DNA of 7,328 nucleotides from SIAJ01 sp035258765 (GCA_035258765.1 DATFWZ010000501.1:1-7328); one strand, 5' to 3'. Numbered from the stretch's first letter, positions 1 to 6,566 are shown. A program made the numbers and translations. The notes: generated by a model not told the origin, from the sequence alone.

Positions 1-2
1 CG

Positions 3-53
3 AAAGCGCTCATGGATCTCACGGAACGCGAGACTCTCGGAGCGTTGGTCTGA
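3..53 (+). CDS. C-terminal tail of a possible upstream gene (5' truncated)
   Basis: A frame open from the left edge ends at TGA 51-53 and encodes a 16-residue tail, KALMDLTERETLGALV. The tail is amphipathic and could be the last helix of an enzyme such as another glycosyltransferase, but it is too short to identify. Two things support a real gene end. All downstream genes are packed with tiny overlaps, and this stop would form a CTGA overlap with the proposed CTG start of the next gene, just like the ATGA junction at 3062-3065. Against it, the other two forward frames are also open for at least the first 60 bases, so the evidence is mainly positional. Confidence 0.4.
   Translation, partial: KALMDLTERETLGALV
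39..42 (+). promoter_or_regulatory. Shine-Dalgarno GGAG supporting a CTG start at 50
   Basis: GGAG lies 7 nt before the CTG at 50-52, which is standard ribosome-binding-site spacing. It matters because the glycosyltransferase frame has no ATG, GTG or TTG between the left edge and 191, and a start at 191 would delete the first beta strand and the glycine-rich loop. A GGAG is a common tetramer in GC-rich DNA, so chance is possible. Confidence 0.45.
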
Positions 54-1255
54 GCCGAACAGCACCTAGCCGGGACCGGCTCCGCGTCGTCCACCTGGGA
101 AAGTACTATCCGCCCTCGGCGGGAGGAATCGAAACCCACACCCAGACACTTGCTCGTGTCCAGGCCGACCTGGGTGCCGACGTCCACGTCGTGGTGGTGA
201 ACCATGCGACGACGGGCGGACGAGACGCCACGTTCGAGTGGCTCAGTCGGACGCGCCCGGCGGCGGAGACGGACGGCCCGGTCCGGGTCTCTCGAGTCGG
301 TCGGTGGGCCAACTTCGCCAAGCTGGACGTGTCCCCGGGACTTGCCGGGGTATTGCGGCGGATAGCTTCCGATCCGCCGCACGTCTGGCATCTGCACACC
401 CCGAACGTGACGATGATGCTGGCCGTCCTGGCGTGCCAACGCATCCGCCCCCTGGTTATCACCCACCACAGCGACATCGTCCGTCAGCGGGTGTCCCGGT
501 TCGCGATTCGCCCGCTGGAGCACAACTTGTACCGACGGGCCGCCCGGATCCTTCCGACGAGCCCGGCATACGTCGAGGGATCGAACCTACTGCAACAGTT
601 CGCGGAAAGGTTGACGCCGATCCCGCTGGGACTGGATTTGACCCCGCTTCGGGAGCCATCGGCGGCGGCCCTTCGACACGCTGCATCGTTTCGGGAGCGC
701 TTCAGTACTCCCCTGTGGCTCTGCGTCGGCCGGCTGATCTATTACAAGGGGCTGCACGTCGCCCTCGCCGCCCTCCGGGATGTGCCCGGCACCCTCCTCG
801 TGATCGGGACCGGCCCGCTCGAAGCCGATCTGCGACGGCAGGCGAGCGCGCTTGGCGTGGCCGACCGGGTCGCATGGCATGGGACGGCGACGGCAGAAGA
901 ACTCGTCGGGGCTTACCACGCGGCGACCGCACTGTGGTTCCCTAGCACAGCTCGGAGCGAGGCGTTTGGCCTGGTCCAGGTGGAGGCGATGGCGGCGGGC
1001 TGCCCTGTCATCAACACGGCGATCCCGGGCAGCGGGGTGCCCTGGGTCTGCCGGCATGAGCGCGAAGCGCTCACATGTCGGGCGAACGACGCAGCGGAGT
1101 TTGGTGCGACGGCCAAACGATTGTTGACCGAGCCGGGACTGCGCTCGCGGCTGGTCGACGGCGGTCGCATGCGAGCGGCCGAGTTCGGACACCGGCGGAT
1201 GGCCCAGCGGACACTCGACGTGTACGAGGAGGTCGTGTGCGCGTCCTGCACCTGA
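50..1255 (+). CDS. GT4-like glycosyltransferase, GT-B fold (probable CTG start)
   Basis: Predicted to transfer a sugar from a nucleotide-sugar to a growing glycan at the cytoplasmic face of the inner membrane; donor and acceptor cannot be read from sequence. Numbered from CTG 50 (401 aa), the N-terminal Rossmann half starts with LRVVHLG (11-17) and the acceptor-side loop YYPPSAGGIETH (19-30), and contains THHSD (138-142). The C-terminal half has VGRLIYYKG (226-234, conserved R228 and K233), IGTGPLEADL, and the EX7E motif E304-E312 in SEAFGLVQVEAMAAG. Length is normal for the family. The next possible start, GTG 191, would remove the first 47 residues including the GG loop, so it is rejected. 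The frame is open to the left edge, so a start outside the window is also possible. The stop TGA 1253-1255 lies inside the next gene (19-nt overlap). Family assignment is firm; the exact start is not. Confidence 0.88.
   Translation: MSRTAPSRDRLRVVHLGKYYPPSAGGIETHTQTLARVQADLGADVHVVVVNHATTGGRDATFEWLSRTRPAAETDGPVRVSRVGRWANFAKLDVSPGLAGVLRRIASDPPHVWHLHTPNVTMMLAVLACQRIRPLVITHHSDIVRQRVSRFAIRPLEHNLYRRAARILPTSPAYVEGSNLLQQFAERLTPIPLGLDLTPLREPSAAALRHAASFRERFSTPLWLCVGRLIYYKGLHVALAALRDVPGTLLVIGTGPLEADLRRQASALGVADRVAWHGTATAEELVGAYHAATALWFPSTARSEAFGLVQVEAMAAGCPVINTAIPGSGVPWVCRHEREALTCRANDAAEFGATAKRLLTEPGLRSRLVDGGRMRAAEFGHRRMAQRTLDVYEEVVCASCT
1226..1232 (+). promoter_or_regulatory. Strong Shine-Dalgarno GAGGAGG for the second glycosyltransferase
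   Basis: GAGGAGG ends 4 nt before GTG 1237 and lies inside the coding end of the preceding gene. It fixes the start of the second glycosyltransferase at GTG 1237, where the protein begins directly with the expected first beta strand (VRVLHLNAG). Its position suggests re-initiation by ribosomes finishing the upstream gene. Confidence 0.75.
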
Positions 1256-2391
1256 ATGCCGGGAACCTGTTCGGCGGAATTGAAACGTACCTGCGGACAC
1301 TCGCCGACTGCCGCCAACTGGCACCGGAAATGGAGCCGAGGTTCGGTTTGTGTTTTTCCGGCCGTCTGCGCGACGAGCTGGCTGCTACGGGAGTGCCCGT
1401 GCACGACCTCGGACCAGTCCGGCTGAGCCGGCCGTGGACCGTCCTGGCGGCCCGGCGGCGCCTCCGCTCGGTCCTCCGCAACCAGGCCGTCGACGTGGCG
1501 GTGACGCACGGCTGCTGGCCGCATGTGGTCTTCGCCCCGGCGGTACGGCGGGCTGGGGTGCAGTTGATCAATGTCGTTCACGGCGACCTGTCGAAACCGA
1601 ACCGGATCGACCGCCAGGCAGCCCGGACACCGCCGGACTTTGTGATTGCCAACAGCCAATTCACCGCCGGGCCGGCGGCGACCCTTTTCGCTCGGACGCC
1701 GGTCGAGGTCGTCTACCTTCCAGTCCCGGCCCCCGACATTGACAACCGGATCGCGATCCGCCGACAAGTGCGGGAAGAACTGGGAACGCCGGCGGACGCC
1801 GTGGTCGTTCTCCAGGCGAGCCGGCTGGAGCGCTGGAAGGGTCACCAGGTTCACCTGTCTGCGCTGACCCGGCTAAATGACACGCCCGGCTGGCAAGCGT
1901 GGATCGCTGGGGGACCACAAAAGCCAGGTGAAGCCGAGCTGCTCAATGAACTCAAGGCGGCGGCCAATCAGGGGGGGATCGCAGAACGGGTCAAGTTTCT
2001 CGGCCCGCGCTCGGACGTTCCCCGGCTGATGGCCGCCGCCGATGTTTATTGCCAGCCGAATACGGGGCCGGAGCCGTTCGGCCTGGCATTCATCGAGGCC
2101 CTGTATGCCGGGTTGCCGGTCGTGGCTTCGGCCGCGGGCGGACCGTGCGAAATTGTCAATCCGACGTGCGGGATGCTCACCCCGCCGGGCGACGCGGCGG
2201 CTGTGGCCGATGCCCTCCGGGCGCTGATCCTGAACCCGGCCCGACGTCGCGCGCTCGGTGCCACCGGTCCGATGCGAGCGGCGTCTTTGTGCGGCCCGGC
2301 CCGCGCGTTGACGCGCCTGGCCGCGGCGATCGCGCCGCGGCCAGCCCCCACCCGAGGATCGGCCGAACTGGTCGGGAGCGGAGTGCTGTAA
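1237..2391 (+). CDS. GT4-like glycosyltransferase, GT-B fold
   Basis: A 384-residue retaining-type glycosyltransferase, presumed cytoplasmic or peripheral at the inner membrane; sugar specificity is unknown. Visible marks are the N-terminal strand and loop MRVLHLNAGNLFGGIETY (1-18, G13-G14), VVHGDLSKPNRID (113-125), IANSQF (137-142), the donor-side segment QASRLERWKGHQ (193-204, R196 and K201), and the EX7E motif E279-E287 in GPEPFGLAFIEALYAG. The stretch SAAGGPCEIV (298-307) is the usual nucleotide-binding turn. GTG 1237 is chosen because it follows a strong Shine-Dalgarno and begins at the first strand; upstream codons in the same frame overlap the previous gene and are not protein-like. 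The last 35 residues are rich in Ala, Arg and Pro and unlike a folded core; their DNA contains two abutting hairpins (2303-2344). The next gene starts 2 nt after the stop. Confidence 0.9.
   Translation: MRVLHLNAGNLFGGIETYLRTLADCRQLAPEMEPRFGLCFSGRLRDELAATGVPVHDLGPVRLSRPWTVLAARRRLRSVLRNQAVDVAVTHGCWPHVVFAPAVRRAGVQLINVVHGDLSKPNRIDRQAARTPPDFVIANSQFTAGPAATLFARTPVEVVYLPVPAPDIDNRIAIRRQVREELGTPADAVVVLQASRLERWKGHQVHLSALTRLNDTPGWQAWIAGGPQKPGEAELLNELKAAANQGGIAERVKFLGPRSDVPRLMAAADVYCQPNTGPEPFGLAFIEALYAGLPVVASAAGGPCEIVNPTCGMLTPPGDAAAVADALRALILNPARRRALGATGPMRAASLCGPARALTRLAAAIAPRPAPTRGSAELVGSGVL
2303..2344 (+). other. Two abutting stem-loops near the end of the second glycosyltransferase gene
   Basis: The first has 5-bp arms GCGCG/CGCGC around the loop TTGA (2303-2316). 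The second follows immediately, with perfect 12-bp arms CTGGCCGCGGCG (2317-2328) and CGCCGCGGCCAG (2333-2344) around the 4-nt loop ATCG. They sit inside coding sequence, about 45 nt before the stop and 50 nt before the methyltransferase start. No T-run follows, so this is not an intrinsic terminator. It may be an RNA stability, processing or pausing element, or an accident of Ala/Arg/Pro codons in GC-rich DNA. Confidence 0.55.
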
Positions 2392-2393
2392 GG

Positions 2394-3065
2394 GTGTCCG
2401 GCTCTACCATCGTCGAACAACGCGCACTCCAGAGTGCCGGGGTCAGCGCGGCTCCGATCTACCGTTTGGTGGCGCGCATCCTTTCCGATCGCTGCGCCGG
2501 TGGCACCCTCCTCGATGTGGGCTGCGGACGGGGCGACCTGTGGCCACACCTCGCCGGCCAGTTCACCGAGTACCACGGGGCGGACGTGATCCCGTACGAC
2601 GAATTCCCCGACGGTGGACGGTTCCACCAAGTGGACCTGGACACCGGGCGGGTGGGCCTGCCGGACGGGTTCGCGGACGTGGTGGTGGCCGTGGAGACCA
2701 TCGAGCACCTGGAGAACCCGCGGGCGTTCGCCCGCGAACTGACCCGGCTGGCCCGGCCTGGCGGGTGGATGCTGATGACCACCCCAAACCAGCTCAGCGT
2801 ATTGAGCAAGCTCACCCTGTCGGCCCGCCATGAGTTCTCCGCCTTCCGGGCCGGCAGTTATCCGGCCCATTTGACTGCCCTGTTGGAGGTGGACCTGCGG
2901 CGGATCGCCGCCGAGTGCGCCTGGGCAGACGTCGCCGTCGAATATACGGGCGACGGCCGGGTCCCGGGGTCGGCGCGCCACTGGCCGCGGTGGCTGTCGC
3001 GCCACTGGCCCCGCGAGCTGTCGGACAACGTGGCGATCGTCGGCCGGAAACCAGGGGCCGGATGA
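2394..3065 (+). CDS. SAM-dependent class I methyltransferase (Methyltransf_11/UbiE-like fold)
   Basis: A 223-residue soluble protein predicted to move a methyl group from S-adenosylmethionine to a substrate, most likely a sugar hydroxyl of the exported glycan or a glycan intermediate given the neighbours. Motif I is LLDVGCGRGDL (39-49), the SAM-binding glycine loop. ADVIPYD (63-69) occupies the motif II place, VAVETIEHLENP (98-109) is the motif III region typical of small-molecule methyltransferases, and LARPGGWMLMTTPN (119-132) is the post-III strand. The GTG 2394 start is chosen because it leaves a normal N-terminal helix before motif I; GGAG at 2380-2383 lies 10 nt upstream. The C-terminal tail carries a short repeat, RHWPR(W/E)L, from a 13-bp direct DNA repeat (2974-2986 and 2998-3010). 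The stop overlaps the next ATG by 4 nt. The substrate cannot be told from sequence. Confidence 0.88.
   Translation: MSGSTIVEQRALQSAGVSAAPIYRLVARILSDRCAGGTLLDVGCGRGDLWPHLAGQFTEYHGADVIPYDEFPDGGRFHQVDLDTGRVGLPDGFADVVVAVETIEHLENPRAFARELTRLARPGGWMLMTTPNQLSVLSKLTLSARHEFSAFRAGSYPAHLTALLEVDLRRIAAECAWADVAVEYTGDGRVPGSARHWPRWLSRHWPRELSDNVAIVGRKPGAG
2974..3010 (+). repeat. 13-bp direct repeat in the methyltransferase 3' end
   Basis: CGCGCCACTGGCC occurs at 2974-2986 and again at 2998-3010, 24 nt apart in register, so the protein repeats the pattern RHWPR-W/E-L eight residues later (RHWPRWLS then RHWPRELS). It looks like a local in-frame 24-bp duplication that has since diverged. Confidence 0.7.
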
Positions 3066-4381
3066 TGGACATCATCTTTCCGGTGGCGGCGTTCGCGGCC
3101 GCGTTCCTCGGCGTTCGACGATCCCTCGGGCTCGGGTTCGTCGTGGTTTTCGCCACCGGGTACTTCAATGGGATCATTCGGGCCAACTTCCTGGGGGTAT
3201 TCACCACCTTCATGTTCGACGCGGCCCTACTCGGGCTCTACCTGGGAACCGCCATTGGCCACCCAGCCCTGGCCCGCGAGATGTGGGCCGGGCGGGCCGG
3301 CCGCTTCTGCCTGTTCTTGATCGGCTGGCCCGCCGTCCTGAGCCTGGTGCCAGTCAACGACTTGCTTGTCCAGTTTGTGGCCTTGCGGGCAACGGTCTTC
3401 TTCTTGCCGGTCATGCTGATCGCTACCCGCATGTCGTCCGCGGACCTGGGGCTGATGGCCCGCGGGCTGGCTGTGCTCAACCTGTGCGCCCTCGTCGGGG
3501 GTGTGTACGTGTACCAAAACGGTGTGGCCGCGCTGTACCCCGAAAACGCGGTCACCCAGATCATCTACAACTCGAAGGACGTCGGCGGGTTCGAATACCA
3601 CCGCGTACCTTCTACCTTTCTCAGCGCACACGCCTACGGCGGGGCCATGCTCCTGTCGCTGCCGCTCGTCCTGGCCTGGCTATTCGGGACTGGAGTGGAC
3701 CGGCCCGACCGGGTCTTGGCGGCCGCGGGCGCCGTGGCTGCCGCCGCCGGGATCCTCATGTGCGCCGCCCGACAGCCGGCGGTGACATTCGCGCTGGGGA
3801 CCATGGTCGCCTGGACGTGTGCCCGGTTCCACCCGACGTTCGGGGTCGCTGCCACGGCGGTGGTGGCGGCCGGGTTGATCGTTGCCGACAGCGACGAGCG
3901 GTTGCAGCGCGCAGCCACCGTGGAGGACACCGAGGTAATTTCCGAGCGGGTAAGGGGGAGCGCCAACGACTCCTTGCTCGAGTTGCTGGCCGAGCATCCC
4001 CTGGGCGCGGGGATGGGGACGTCGGTCGGAACAAGCATTCCGTATTTCCTCGCGGAGCGAGCCCCGGTCGCGATCGGTTTGGAAAACGAATATTGCCGGA
4101 TCCTGATCGACCAGGGATGGGTCGGGCTGGTCGCCTGGATTGCGTTCCTTGGATGGCTGCTTTGCCGCCCATCACCAGCCCGGCTCCGGAGCCGGTGGGG
4201 TTTGGCGGTGGTTCTCATGTATGCCCTGGTCTTCACCACTTGGGCCACGGCGTTCATTGGCACAGGAATGCTCGCGTCCGTACCGGGGTCGGTGCTCCTC
4301 CTCACTCAGATGGGCATCTTGATCCGAGTCCGGGAAGTACGGTCGGGCCAGTCTCCGCAACAAATCGCCGAACGACCTTGA
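3062..4381 (+). CDS. O-antigen ligase/polymerase-like polytopic membrane protein (Wzy/WaaL type)
   Basis: A 439-residue inner-membrane protein with about ten to twelve hydrophobic segments (for example near 5-18, 22-38, 43-65, 103-123, 130-152, 192-208, 217-236, 237-255, 259-275, 353-369, 381-422) and a long hydrophilic loop at about 276-352, presumably periplasmic. Family-like marks are RVPSTFLSAHAYGGAML (181-197), resembling the R-x-x-G/S-T-F-x-x-x-N/H-x-x-G motif; AARQPAVTFALG (235-246), the usual conserved-Arg segment; HPLGAGMGTSVG (312-323); and ENEYCRILIDQGWVGLVAWI (341-360), matching the H-N-x-Y-L-x-x-L-x-x-x-G-x-x-G element but with Glu341 where ligases often have His. Such proteins join or polymerise undecaprenyl-linked glycans. 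In an ABC-export operon a ligase role is more natural than a Wzy role, but sequence alone does not decide. The start is ATG 3062 or the adjacent ATG 3065; AGGGG at 3053-3057 is spaced better for 3065. Confidence 0.82.
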   Translation: MMDIIFPVAAFAAAFLGVRRSLGLGFVVVFATGYFNGIIRANFLGVFTTFMFDAALLGLYLGTAIGHPALAREMWAGRAGRFCLFLIGWPAVLSLVPVNDLLVQFVALRATVFFLPVMLIATRMSSADLGLMARGLAVLNLCALVGGVYVYQNGVAALYPENAVTQIIYNSKDVGGFEYHRVPSTFLSAHAYGGAMLLSLPLVLAWLFGTGVDRPDRVLAAAGAVAAAAGILMCAARQPAVTFALGTMVAWTCARFHPTFGVAATAVVAAGLIVADSDERLQRAATVEDTEVISERVRGSANDSLLELLAEHPLGAGMGTSVGTSIPYFLAERAPVAIGLENEYCRILIDQGWVGLVAWIAFLGWLLCRPSPARLRSRWGLAVVLMYALVFTTWATAFIGTGMLASVPGSVLLLTQMGILIRVREVRSGQSPQQIAERP

Positions 4382-5277
4382 TGACAACAGAAGAACTTTC
4401 AACAGAAATCCTGGACCCGAGCGCCGACCGCGAGCCGCCCGGCCCACTGGCGCACCCGGTCCCGGTCGCGCGCATTCGCCCTAGCCACGGGTGGCGGGCG
4501 GTCCGCCTGGCCGAAGTTTGGCGTTACCGTGAACTGCTGTATTTTCTCACCCTGCGGGACATCAAGCTGCGGTACAAGCAGACGGCCCTTGGGGTCGCGT
4601 GGGCGGTCATCCAGCCACTGTTTACCATGGCCGTCTTCGCCGTCTTCTTCGGGAAACTCGGGGGGCTCCCGTCGGATGGCAAGCCGTACGCCCTCTTCGT
4701 CCTGGTCGGTCTGCTCCCGTGGCAATTGTTCGCGTATGCGCTCACGCAGTCGAGTAACAGCCTTGTCAACGAGCAGCGACTCATTACCAAGGTGTATTTC
4801 CCGCGGCTCATCGTCCCCGCGGCCTCGGTTCTGTCCGGGCTGGTCGATTTCCTCGTGACCTTCGTGCTGGTGCTTGTTGGGATGGCCGTCTTCGGAGTGG
4901 CCCCCACTTGGGCGGCGGTCGCGGTCCCGGCGCTCGTCCTGTTTGCCGTCCTGGCCGCTCTCGCGGTCGGTCTGTGGCTGAGCGCCCTCAACGTGCGGTA
5001 CCGAGACGTCCGGTATACGATCCCGTTCCTGACTCAGTTCTGGATGTTCGTGACCCCGGTCGCTTACCCGGCGAGCCTGGTCCCCGAAGCCTACCGTCCG
5101 TTACTGGGACTGAACCCGATGACGGGCGTGGTCGAGGGGTTCCGCTGGGCACTGCTTGGAACCGACGCCCCCGACTGGGGGATGATGGCCGTGTCGGCCG
5201 CCGTGGTGGTGGGCTTACTGGCCGGCGGGCTCTTGTACTTCCGGCGAATGGAACGAACCTTCGCGGACGTGGTGTGA
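4381..5277 (+). CDS. wzm: ABC-2 type polysaccharide export permease, Wzm-like
   Basis: Membrane half of the ABC exporter that moves a lipid-linked polysaccharide across the inner membrane with the ATPase encoded next. The 298-residue protein has a soluble N-terminal tail (about 1-45), then the amphipathic element YRELLYFLTLRDIKLRYKQT (49-68) leading to LGVAWAVIQPLF, the characteristic Wzm/KpsM/TagG entry motif. About six membrane segments follow (near 74-92, 103-122, 147-171, 180-204, 215-234, 266-287). SALNVRYRDVRYTIPFLTQFW (201-221) and LNPMTGVVEGFRWALLG (244-260) are also family hallmarks. The tail makes it longer than minimal 260-residue homologues. Translation starts at ATG 4381, sharing one base with the previous stop (TGATG); I see no good Shine-Dalgarno, so re-initiation by coupling is likely. 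The first codons are notably A-rich compared with the surroundings, as expected for an accessible start. Confidence 0.95.
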   Translation: MTTEELSTEILDPSADREPPGPLAHPVPVARIRPSHGWRAVRLAEVWRYRELLYFLTLRDIKLRYKQTALGVAWAVIQPLFTMAVFAVFFGKLGGLPSDGKPYALFVLVGLLPWQLFAYALTQSSNSLVNEQRLITKVYFPRLIVPAASVLSGLVDFLVTFVLVLVGMAVFGVAPTWAAVAVPALVLFAVLAALAVGLWLSALNVRYRDVRYTIPFLTQFWMFVTPVAYPASLVPEAYRPLLGLNPMTGVVEGFRWALLGTDAPDWGMMAVSAAVVVGLLAGGLLYFRRMERTFADVV

Positions 5278-5280
5278 CCG

Positions 5281-6543
5281 ATGAAAGACGTCGCCATCCT
5301 GGTCGAAGGGCTCGGCAAGCAGTACCGGCTGGGCGGGCCGCGGGCGGGGTACCCGACGCTCCGGGACCAGATCCGCACCTGGGTGTCCCCGCGGCGGCGG
5401 CTTCGACGAGCGGCCCGCACAGCCCGCCGACCGCCATTCTGGGCGCTCAAGGATGTGTCGTTCGAAGTACAACGTGGCGAGGTCGTCGGGATCATCGGCC
5501 GCAACGGGGCGGGGAAGAGCACGCTGCTCAAGATCCTCGCGCAGATCACCGAGCCGACGACTGGCTTGGCGGACATCTACGGCCGGGTGGGGAGTCTGCT
5601 TGAGGTGGGGACCGGGTTCCACCCGGAGTTGACCGGCCGCGAGAACGTCTACCTGAACGGAGCAATTCTCGGCATGCGTCGGGAGGAGATCGCGCGCCGG
5701 TTCGATGAGATCATCGCATTCGCCGAGGTGGAACAATTCGTTGACACACCGGTGAAGCACTACTCCAGCGGGATGTACACGCGCCTGGCGTTTGCCGTCG
5801 CGGCCCACCTGGACCCGGAGATCCTCATCGTCGACGAAGTGCTTGCCGTCGGCGACGCCCAGTTCCAAAGGAAGTGCCTGGGGCGCATGGGCGAGGCCGC
5901 CCGGAGCGGGCGGACGGTCCTCCTCGTCAGCCACAACATGATGGCGATTAGCCAGCTCTGTCACCGGGCCTTCTGGATCGACCGCGGCACTCTGAAGGCG
6001 ATGGGGCCGGCGCGGGACGTGGTCGAGCAATACTCGGCAATGTTCGCGCGGGCGTCCGAGGGCGACCTGGCCGGTGCCGTCGGGCAGGGCGACGGAAGTG
6101 TACTGCCACTCGGCTACCAGGTCACTAACCATCGAGGCACAACCACTCCGGTCCCAGTCACCAACGAGGACGTGCTGATTCGCGTCCGTCTGAAAGTGAG
6201 GGACGCCATTCGACAACCGGTCTACGGCCTCGAAGTGCAAAACGAGCAGGGCGTGCGAATGCTCTCGGTGAACACCGTCGAGCTGGGGGCTGATATGCCC
6301 CCCCTCCCGGCAGGCGAGCGGGACGTGGAAGTTCGCCTCAAGCGGGTGCCTTATGTGCCTGGAGTCTACCGGGCGAGCTTCTGGGTCACGAGCCCCCAGG
6401 GTCACGTCTACATGATGACGCACGCCGACGCCCTCGTCTTCGAGATCGGGCAAAGTCGCCTGTACGGAGCGCGGGATGTGGATCACCGCTGGGGCTGTGT
6501 GTACACGGGGGTAGAAGTCAGCACCGACAGCCCCACCCCTTGA
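5281..6543 (+). CDS. wzt: ABC transporter ATPase with C-terminal glycan-binding-type domain, Wzt-like
   Basis: ATP-hydrolysing subunit that pairs with the Wzm-like permease to export lipid-linked polysaccharide. The nucleotide-binding domain (about 1-255) has Walker A GRNGAGKST (73-81, K79), the family-specific LLEVGTGFHPELTGRENV (106-123), signature YSSGM (161-165), Walker B ILIVDE (181-186, catalytic E186), D-loop region VGDAQFQRK (190-198) and switch H218 in LLVSHN. All catalytic residues are intact. An Arg-rich insert (about 36-50) precedes the FWALKDVSFEV strand. Residues about 270-412 form a beta-rich extension (DVLIRVRLKV, VYGLEVQNEQGVRMLSVNT, GVYRASFWV, DHRWGCVYTGVEV) matching the Wzt C-terminal domain pattern. 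In characterised E. coli O8/O9a and Klebsiella O12 systems this domain recognises the modified chain end before export; applying that here is inference. The length of 420 aa is typical for two-domain Wzt. ATG 5281 follows the wzm stop by 3 nt. Confidence 0.95.
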   Translation: MKDVAILVEGLGKQYRLGGPRAGYPTLRDQIRTWVSPRRRLRRAARTARRPPFWALKDVSFEVQRGEVVGIIGRNGAGKSTLLKILAQITEPTTGLADIYGRVGSLLEVGTGFHPELTGRENVYLNGAILGMRREEIARRFDEIIAFAEVEQFVDTPVKHYSSGMYTRLAFAVAAHLDPEILIVDEVLAVGDAQFQRKCLGRMGEAARSGRTVLLVSHNMMAISQLCHRAFWIDRGTLKAMGPARDVVEQYSAMFARASEGDLAGAVGQGDGSVLPLGYQVTNHRGTTTPVPVTNEDVLIRVRLKVRDAIRQPVYGLEVQNEQGVRMLSVNTVELGADMPPLPAGERDVEVRLKRVPYVPGVYRASFWVTSPQGHVYMMTHADALVFEIGQSRLYGARDVDHRWGCVYTGVEVSTDSPTP

Positions 6544-6566
6544 CATACCCGGATTTCCGATTCCCT

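Noticed and set aside
1057..1073. 7-bp stem with a GAA loop (TGAGCGC/GCGCTCA) inside the first glycosyltransferase
   Set aside because: It encodes HEREAL, a segment commonly conserved in GT4 enzymes, and it sits mid-gene with no junction nearby. Protein constraint plus GC content explains it.
913..3005. Long minus-strand open frames (913-1854 and 2046-3005)
   Set aside because: Both are antisense shadows of the glycosyltransferase and methyltransferase genes, rich in Arg, Pro and Gly without family motifs.
4181..4194. 14-bp perfect palindrome CGGCTCCGGAGCCG in the ligase/polymerase-like gene
   Set aside because: It is isolated, mid-coding, with no second copy noticed and no T-run; a chance palindrome in GC-rich sequence is the simplest reading.
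3283..4380. Possible long N-terminal extension of the Wzm-like protein (same frame open from 3283)
   Set aside because: The region is covered in another frame by a convincing membrane protein. The extension is Arg/Gly/Pro-rich and non-protein-like, and ATG 4381 begins right before the family-typical region.
5215..6546. A 443-codon open frame on the minus strand opposite wzt
   Set aside because: It lies antisense to a strongly recognised ATPase in GC-rich DNA where stop codons are scarce. The peptide shows no domain or hydrophobic pattern and begins and ends at unrelated points.
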